From Viridothelium virens (Eukaryota > Ascomycota > Dothideomycetes > Trypetheliales > Trypetheliaceae): a DNA stretch of 64,000 nucleotides. Below, piece by piece: positions 60,416-64,000 of the stretch. The position numbers and the translations under genes were made by a program. Within the stretch, counting starts at the first letter, position 1, and each line of letters starts with the position of its first letter. The notes under the pieces are model-generated. The model saw nothing but the letters and a program-made list of their open reading frames with translations, was not told the DNA's origin and searched no databases. Location of the stretch: assembly GCA_010094025.1 (NCBI GenBank), contig ML991772.1, positions 310,001 to 374,000 on the forward strand. The letters run 5' to 3'.

Positions 60416-62165
60416 GATGATGAGGCTGCTCCAGGTGATGGGCCGCTTCGTAAACGACTGTATGATCAATGATGGATGTATGGATAACGGTCGCCGAGGC
60501 CGGGTATATATAAACAGATCGAGGATTCGTGGCAGGAGTGACACGTCCTGTTCTGCAAGTTCCGTGAACTTGCTGTATTTGTACGTAAAGCATCGGCAGC
60601 TTGCTCTGGAGCATAGCCCACTTACTAGTATAAAGAGTTCCTCAGGGATGTTAACATTGGCAGAGCTAAGAGCTTTGTTCCGGTGTTGTTTTTTACATTG
60701 AATGCTCAAGACTAGTACAACGAAGAACTGCCCTCAAGCTGTAAATGCTTTTCTCTAGTATCCTGAGGACCAGGTTGATGTCCGATTTTTCTAGGAGAAG
60801 ACGCCGAAAGTCCTCAAAGTGGTGGAGGAAGGCTAGCAATTGCTCTCGGTGAGAAGGGCTCGACTAAGTAACTACTCCATGAATAAAAGAGGCACTTGCA
60901 CGCGGTGCTGCAGCTCTTGCATCATCACGCAAGTAAAGAAGATCATGATCCCAATGTAACTTTCTCATCCTTAGTGAACGCCTTCTTACCGTAACACTAA
61001 GTACGATGGTCTTGCACAACTGACGACACAAAATCTCTATCGTGAGTTAGAAGAGCTTTCCTCCGCTCGTTGATAAATCTTGTTCACTCGTGGGGGATGC
61101 CCCTTTAATCGTGTGCCGTTTCAACAAGCAATCTAACAGTCTGGCCTCTGGTTTGGTGAGGCGCCTGTAGCATCCCCGGCCCAGGCAGTTTTTTGATGCC
61201 CGCCGTCACCGCCTGGCGGAGGTTACGCACGCTCTCCGTCAACTTGTTCTTCTCCTCTGCCTTTTCCTTCGCCCGCCCCGCACTGCAAAGCCTTTCGCAT
61301 CGACACCAAAATACACGCAGTCACCGAGCTCCCAACTGTCTAGTACCGGGCTGCAAATAGCTCTGTTCGAGACAACAATACTGTTCGTCCTGTGTGGTTC
61401 CGAGAGATCTTCATCAGTCCAAAGGGAGTGCTGATACATATCCTCTCAAAGGAACCATCGCGGGTTTGGATGAACTCCAAGTGAGATCTATCAACAAGGT
61501 TGGAAAAAGCGCTCGGCAGGACGTCGAAGAAGAATCTATGAGATCACCCCAACATTTTCTATTTTCATTTCGTATAATCTAGGAAACCCCAATCAATTTT
61601 CGAGCCATTGGTGGTCATCTTGAGCCTTGCATGCCCCGCTGATATTTCTTATTGCCCCTGCTGGTGGGAAATAATACTCCGTATAGGTACTGTACATGCA
61701 CGCGATCAATCAAGGGTTCGCACTCCCTTATCAACCACTGACGCATTCTCCACTTCCACTCAGCCGTGTTCTACTTTTGCGTAACCTTTTTGCCTTGCAA
61801 AGTACCTATTCAAGGGTGCTAGATAGACATCGCTCCAGTCTACCGGGTCAAGTCATGGCGCCGGCCTCAACTCCGCATCCAAGTCCTTTTCTGCGGGGGC
61901 TCGGCCGACGTAAGGCCTTCACTTGTCCATGACGTACCTCCTTTCTGGGGTCCTTGTTTATGGTAACTCCCTATGCTCGGCTGTTTTGATATAAGGTAAC
62001 CTTCCACTTTTATTTAGTTGCAGGTGTTCATGATCAATCGTGTTCAAAATCTCTTGCCTATCTGCATCTATGTCCGCATGACAACCTTTGTCATGGATTA
62101 AAACATAAGGCACCTTATTGTCCTATTTGTTTGTTCGTATCTCTACTATCTGCACTGCCGACACT
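60416..62165. other. Spacer between STE11 and the GH127-like gene
   Basis: 1.75 kb with the STE11 3' region and the promoter of the glycosidase gene. A TATATATAAA-like site at 60506-60513 lies too close to STE11 to serve the next gene. No supported gene. Confidence 0.5.
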
Positions 62166-64000
62166 ATGGCTCATTCTTGTTTTGCTGTGCTGTTCGCTCT
62201 TGTCGCAGTCCGACTTGTTAGTGGGCAAAACAATTCCACTTATCGCGATGGAGCGACTTGTGAGTTCAATGTACATACTTTACCTAATCATCTAACAAAC
62301 ACCAGTGGTCCAACCTACATACCAGCCCCTCACCTTGGGCTCTGTGAAGCCGCTAGGATGGTTCAAGGATCAGCTCGAGCTCGAGGCGGCCGGACTAGGG
62401 GGCAATATGTTCGATTTCTATCGTTTCGTCCACGACTCGAGATGGATTGGTGGCTCCACTGAGTATTCCGCTCTCGACGAGGCGTCACCTTACTGGTTCA
62501 ATGGAATGGTCCCGCTTGCTTTTGGTCTGGGCGACGAGAACATTCAAAGTCAGGTCAAGTACTATTTAGATTATGTCCTCGATCATCAGCAAGATGACGG
62601 ATGGCTTGGATTTGAGACGACAGAGGCTACTAGAGGTCTGTGGGCGCGATGCCTGCTACTCCTTGGTCTGATCGTACGTACTTTTCCTCTATCAATTGTC
62701 CGGCCAACTGTACTTCCCCACTTGATGCAAAGCTAGTCTTGAAGCTTGGAAACCTCTCTCGTTTTTTCTAGTCCCCTCTTGTACTTTTTCGTTTCAATTT
62801 CTTCAACCTAGAGCAAGCTAAGAAGACCTACGACCTTCATCCTATACACTGTGGCAAGACGCGCAAATAATCTGAGTCTTTAATTGCAGCCTTTGGAATT
62901 GGCCAATTTTTTTTAGAGTGGTTGATTCTATCTCCTTAGTTGGAAAAGATGGAGTGAATTTTGAGAAGAGAGCCCACATCTAACCACCTAGCAGCAATAT
63001 GCCGAAGCCGATCCCTCGCAGACAGAAAGGATAGTCGATGCAATGCATCGCTACGTCGTTCTGGCCCACAGCATGCTGCAGAATAATTATACTGGGTTGA
63101 TTGTGCATGGCAACGATACCTTTGATACGGCAGGTTTTGGAGTTGGCAGAACCCATGAAATGCATATACCTCTGCAATGGCTTTACGAAAAATACCCTAG
63201 AAACAACTCTCAAATTATTTGGGAAACTATGGAACTCATGATTGACGGCGGTGTTTCCTGGGGAGCAGATTGGCGAACCTTTTGGGTCGAAGGGGTCTAT
63301 CCGCCCGTCTTGTATGACACGACGCCCTACGACTTGAGCTGGGTATTTATCCACGGTGTCAACATGGCTGAAGGTAAATCTCGCTGCTATCCTCAATGAA
63401 GAGTTCTTTACTTAAATTGCAAAGGCCTCCGTTATCCGTTGTCAATATACCGAATGACAAGCCAAGAAGCCCTCAGGGAGCAAACTCGAACGGCAGTAGA
63501 CCTCTTGGCCAAATACCACAGATCGCTTGCTGGAACAATCATCGCCGACGAATATATCTCAGATCTCAATCCCAGCCGTGGTGCCGAGTTGTGTATCGCT
63601 GCAGAAGTGATGTTTTCCTCAGCCTACATTTATCAATACCTTGGCGACAATGATATAGCCGACTGGGCGGAGCAGACAGCATTCAATGCACTTCCTGTTT
63701 CTGTGGCAGCAGATTGGTGGTCACATCAATATGTACAGCAAGAGAACCAGGTACGTGGCCCGGAGTTTGAATCCTTCACTTCTGACTGCTCCTTCAGCCG
63801 TGGTCTAGAAATTTGAGCTCGACCGGTTTTTGGTCCGATGTTGATTCTTACGCGAATGTTTTCGGTCTCGAACCCAACTACGTACGTTAATGACCTTAGA
63901 CTATGATTTTATTGCTGACTGAATCAAGCCATGCTGTACGGTCAATCATCCGCAGGGTTACCCCAAATTTCTCGCCAACTCGTTCGTTTCTACGGGAGAT
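62166..64000 (+). CDS. Secreted GH127-like (beta-L-arabinofuranosidase family) protein, 3' end outside window
   Basis: Exons visible: 62166-62259, 62306-62673, 62995-63373, 63425-63750, 63798-63881 and 63929 to the window end; about 441 residues so far. The N-terminus MAHSCFAVLFALVAVRLVSG is a signal peptide. Family features: LTLGSVKPLGWFKDQLE, FDFYRFVHDSRWIGG, YSALDEASPYWFNGMVPLAF, DDGWLGFET, LLLGLIQYAEADPSQ, GRTHEMHIPLQWLYEK, GAELCIAAEVMFSSAY and the hallmark PCCTVNHPQGYPKF. These place it with DUF1680/GH127-type enzymes, which act on beta-L-arabinofuranosyl residues; fungal substrates are not settled. Intron 2 is 321 nt, several times longer than the others. The Cys pair of the PCCT motif is present, so the visible part looks functional. 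Confidence 0.85.

Overview
The window comes from the nuclear genome of a filamentous ascomycete (Pezizomycotina). Introns are short (mostly 40-75 nt, with GT donors, CTGAC/CTAAC-like branch sites close to the acceptor and AG ends). The gene set includes a fungal phytochrome kinase, a HET-domain protein, a DUF7514-type protein, STE20 and STE11 kinases, a two-domain glyoxalase I and a sulfite reductase alpha chain without an FMN domain. The class is not proven; Dothideomycetes is a guess from general character only. Genes lie on both strands with 0.3-2.4 kb spacers.

Layout. 1-13 kb: 3' part of a phytochrome histidine kinase (fphA type), then the PAK kinase STE20 and the ESCRT-0 subunit HSE1. 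14.5-23 kb: cytochrome b5, a MAPEG-family membrane protein, a large uncharacterised membrane protein, mitochondrial hydroxyacid-oxoacid transhydrogenase and the tRNA 2'-O-methyltransferase TRM7. 23-35 kb is the least conserved part: a fragmentary membrane-protein gene, a relic of a pogo/Fot1-type DNA transposase, the ribosomal RNA helicase MAK5, a decayed single-pass surface-protein gene, a HET-domain protein with an unusual membrane N-terminus and an AT-rich tract. 35-46 kb: sulfite reductase alpha chain (MET10), a J-domain protein, three consecutive RING-finger genes and a Roadblock/LAMTOR2-like protein. 47-55 kb: D-3-phosphoglycerate dehydrogenase, glyoxalase I, the histone-fold protein CENP-S/MHF1 and a DUF7514-type protein. 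57-64 kb: the MAPKKK STE11 and the start of a secreted GH127-like glycosidase that runs off the window.

How the genes relate. STE20 and STE11 act in sequence in the same MAPK cascade and sit about 50 kb apart. The phytochrome kinase is another signalling input. HSE1 and the Roadblock/LAMTOR2-like protein both work at endosomal or vacuolar membranes. MET10 and the serine-pathway dehydrogenase both feed sulfur amino acid synthesis. These links are functional; nothing shows that the genes are co-regulated.

Most unusual observations: (1) at least seven genes change strand composition near their 3' ends from C-rich to G- or purine-rich on the coding strand; (2) two RING-H2 genes with matching N-termini and spacing look like a tandem duplication, and a third RING gene lies beside them; (3) a surface-protein gene carries a frame break and an in-frame stop, yet a long open frame with three imperfect repeats follows the stop; (4) a 54-nt intron whose length is a multiple of three hides an in-frame stop in the large membrane-protein gene; (5) glyoxalase I has an in-frame upstream start that would add a leader-like extension. 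All gene models were read by eye from splice signals and protein motifs; no database search was run.
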